In this document: one piece after another, positions 11,910 through 12,852 of the stretch
How positions within the stretch are numbered: the stretch's first letter is position 1
How the letters are laid out: every line of letters starts with the position of its first letter
Source of the DNA: an uncultured Desulfovibrio sp.
GTDB taxonomy: Bacteria > Desulfobacterota > Desulfovibrionia > Desulfovibrionales > Desulfovibrionaceae
Direction: 5' to 3'
NCBI GenBank assembly: GCA_945871415.1
Contig: CAMBWG010000026.1
Coordinates: 1-12,852 of the forward strand
Length of the DNA: 12,852 nt
Notes under the pieces: model-generated
What the model saw: the letters and a program-made list of their open reading frames with translations, nothing else
What the model was told of the DNA's origin: nothing
Databases searched by the model: none
Translations under genes and position numbers: made by a program

Positions 11910-12852
11910 ATGCGGCGCACACTCGTCATTCCTGTCGGTATGTGGGCGCGGCTGCAGCCGATGCTTTTTCCTCCTGACGGGGCGGAAGGCTTTATCGCGG
12001 GTCTTGCGCGTCCCTGCCGGACCTTGACGGGTATCCGCTATGTCATGGAGGAGTGTATCGGTATGGCGGAGGATACGTTCGACTACCGCCATACCTCGGG
12101 TGTGGGGCTGTCCCGTGAGGAGTCCTCGCGTATCAATGTCATCAGTGCAAAGGCTGCCGAGTTCGGACTTGTTCCCGTACACCTTCATTCGCATCCGGCG
12201 GGACTGTCGGACTTCAGCGAGTACGACAACAAGTCGGAGGCCCTGCTGCATGACTGGTTGCGCCGTCAGGGACAGCCCCTTCTGATCAGCCTTGTCTGCG
12301 CCAGGGGAACCCATCCGCAAGCCCGGGTCTGGTGCGGTCGGGCCCGCGAGGAGTGCCGGATTCGCATCGGGCTCCAGACCGTGTTTTCGCCTGAGGCGGG
12401 CGGTGGGGAGCTTCCCGCTCTGGATCGGCAGCGTGCATTCGGAAGGGGCTTTGCAGATGCCGTTGCCGGTCTGAGCGTGGGGATTGTCGGGCTTGGGGGC
12501 GTTGGCCTGCCTGTTGCGGAACAGCTGGCCCGCAGCGGGTTTCGTCAGTTTGTTTTCATGGATCCCGACAGGGTGGAACTTGTCAATCTGAACAGACTGT
12601 CGGGTCTCCGGCGAAAGGACATCGGGCGTTTCAAGGTGGACGTCGCTTCCGCTGTCGTGCGGCGGGCCTGCAGCAGTATTGGCACAAAGGCGTCAATTCG
12701 TCTTTGCAAGGCCGACATCAATATGGCCTCTCAACGGCAAAGGCGGCTTCTGGGCTGTTGCGATCTGATCCTTGCGCTGACGGATGATGAACTTTCCCGC
12801 ATCTGCTGCCTGCAGCTGGCTCTGGAGCATGGCGCCGAATACCTGCAGGCAG
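11910..12852 (+). CDS. JAB/JAMM isopeptidase fused to ThiF/E1-type adenylating enzyme, 3'-partial
   Basis: First 314 residues of a fusion protein cut by the window edge. The N-terminal JAB domain (about 1-150) has a complete JAMM motif: an upstream Glu (probably Glu26), then His93-Ser-His95-Pro, Ser103 and Asp106, spaced HSHx7SxxD. This is a zinc metallopeptidase expected to trim or remove the ubiquitin-like modifier. The E1/ThiF domain begins near 195: VGIVGLGGVGLPVAEQL is the nucleotide-binding loop, MDPDRVELVNLNRL (227-240) carries the conserved Asp and Asn/Arg residues, Lys252 lies in GRFKVDVA, and ALTDDEL holds the Asp near the adenylate site. It should activate the modifier with ATP and hand it to the E2. 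The catalytic cysteine region lies beyond the window. GAAGGGG before the ATG overlaps the previous stop. Confidence 0.92.
   Translation, partial: MRRTLVIPVGMWARLQPMLFPPDGAEGFIAGLARPCRTLTGIRYVMEECIGMAEDTFDYRHTSGVGLSREESSRINVISAKAAEFGLVPVHLHSHPAGLSDFSEYDNKSEALLHDWLRRQGQPLLISLVCARGTHPQARVWCGRAREECRIRIGLQTVFSPEAGGGELPALDRQRAFGRGFADAVAGLSVGIVGLGGVGLPVAEQLARSGFRQFVFMDPDRVELVNLNRLSGLRRKDIGRFKVDVASAVVRRACSSIGTKASIRLCKADINMASQRQRRLLGCCDLILALTDDELSRICCLQLALEHGAEYLQA

Noticed and set aside
10415..11929. 504-residue minus-strand frame opposite the NYN and ubiquitin-like/E2 genes
   Set aside because: The plus-strand genes have domain motifs, ribosome sites and tight operon spacing; the antisense product resembles nothing and runs across the leader.

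Overview
The window looks like a chromosomal segment of an anaerobic, sulfate- or sulfite-reducing deltaproteobacterium, Desulfovibrio or Bilophila-like. This is an inference from the 11-heme c-type cytochrome, the gene style and the GC-rich intergenic repeats; there is no rRNA or other taxonomic marker.

Layout. Positions 1-1152 (+) hold the output half of a hybrid sensor histidine kinase. A convergent intergenic region (1153-1659) carries a strong G-quadruplex/hairpin tract, a terminator and repeat DNA. Four minus-strand genes follow, read from right to left: a Nudix-domain protein of unknown role (8398-10050), an 11-heme membrane-anchored cytochrome c (5786-8251), a membrane-bound Cache/degenerate-GGDEF/EAL cyclic-di-GMP phosphodiesterase (2897-5140) and a RecF/OLD-like AAA ATPase (1660-2667). 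They are separated by copies and fragments of one ~146 bp repeat, a MITE-like element built as a chain of hairpins. I count five large copies (one interrupted, one internally deleted) and four fragments. Several genes stop within, or flush against, an end of this element.

From 10652 a tight plus-strand operon runs off the right edge. It encodes a NYN (PIN-like) nuclease, a ubiquitin-like domain fused to an E2-like domain (candidate catalytic Cys206), and a JAB/JAMM isopeptidase fused to a ThiF/E1 adenylating domain. Gene gaps are 9 and 4 bases. This is a compact bacterial ubiquitin-like conjugation system: modifier, E2, E1 and deconjugase packed into two polypeptides, plus a putative RNase. 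It is the most interesting part of the window. By analogy with other bacterial conjugation operons (Bil, Bub, type II CBASS Cap2/Cap3) a role in anti-phage defence or protein modification is likely but unproven. A strong intrinsic terminator 170 bases before the first gene suggests premature termination control of the operon. The JAB-E1 gene is cut by the window end, so any further partners are unseen.
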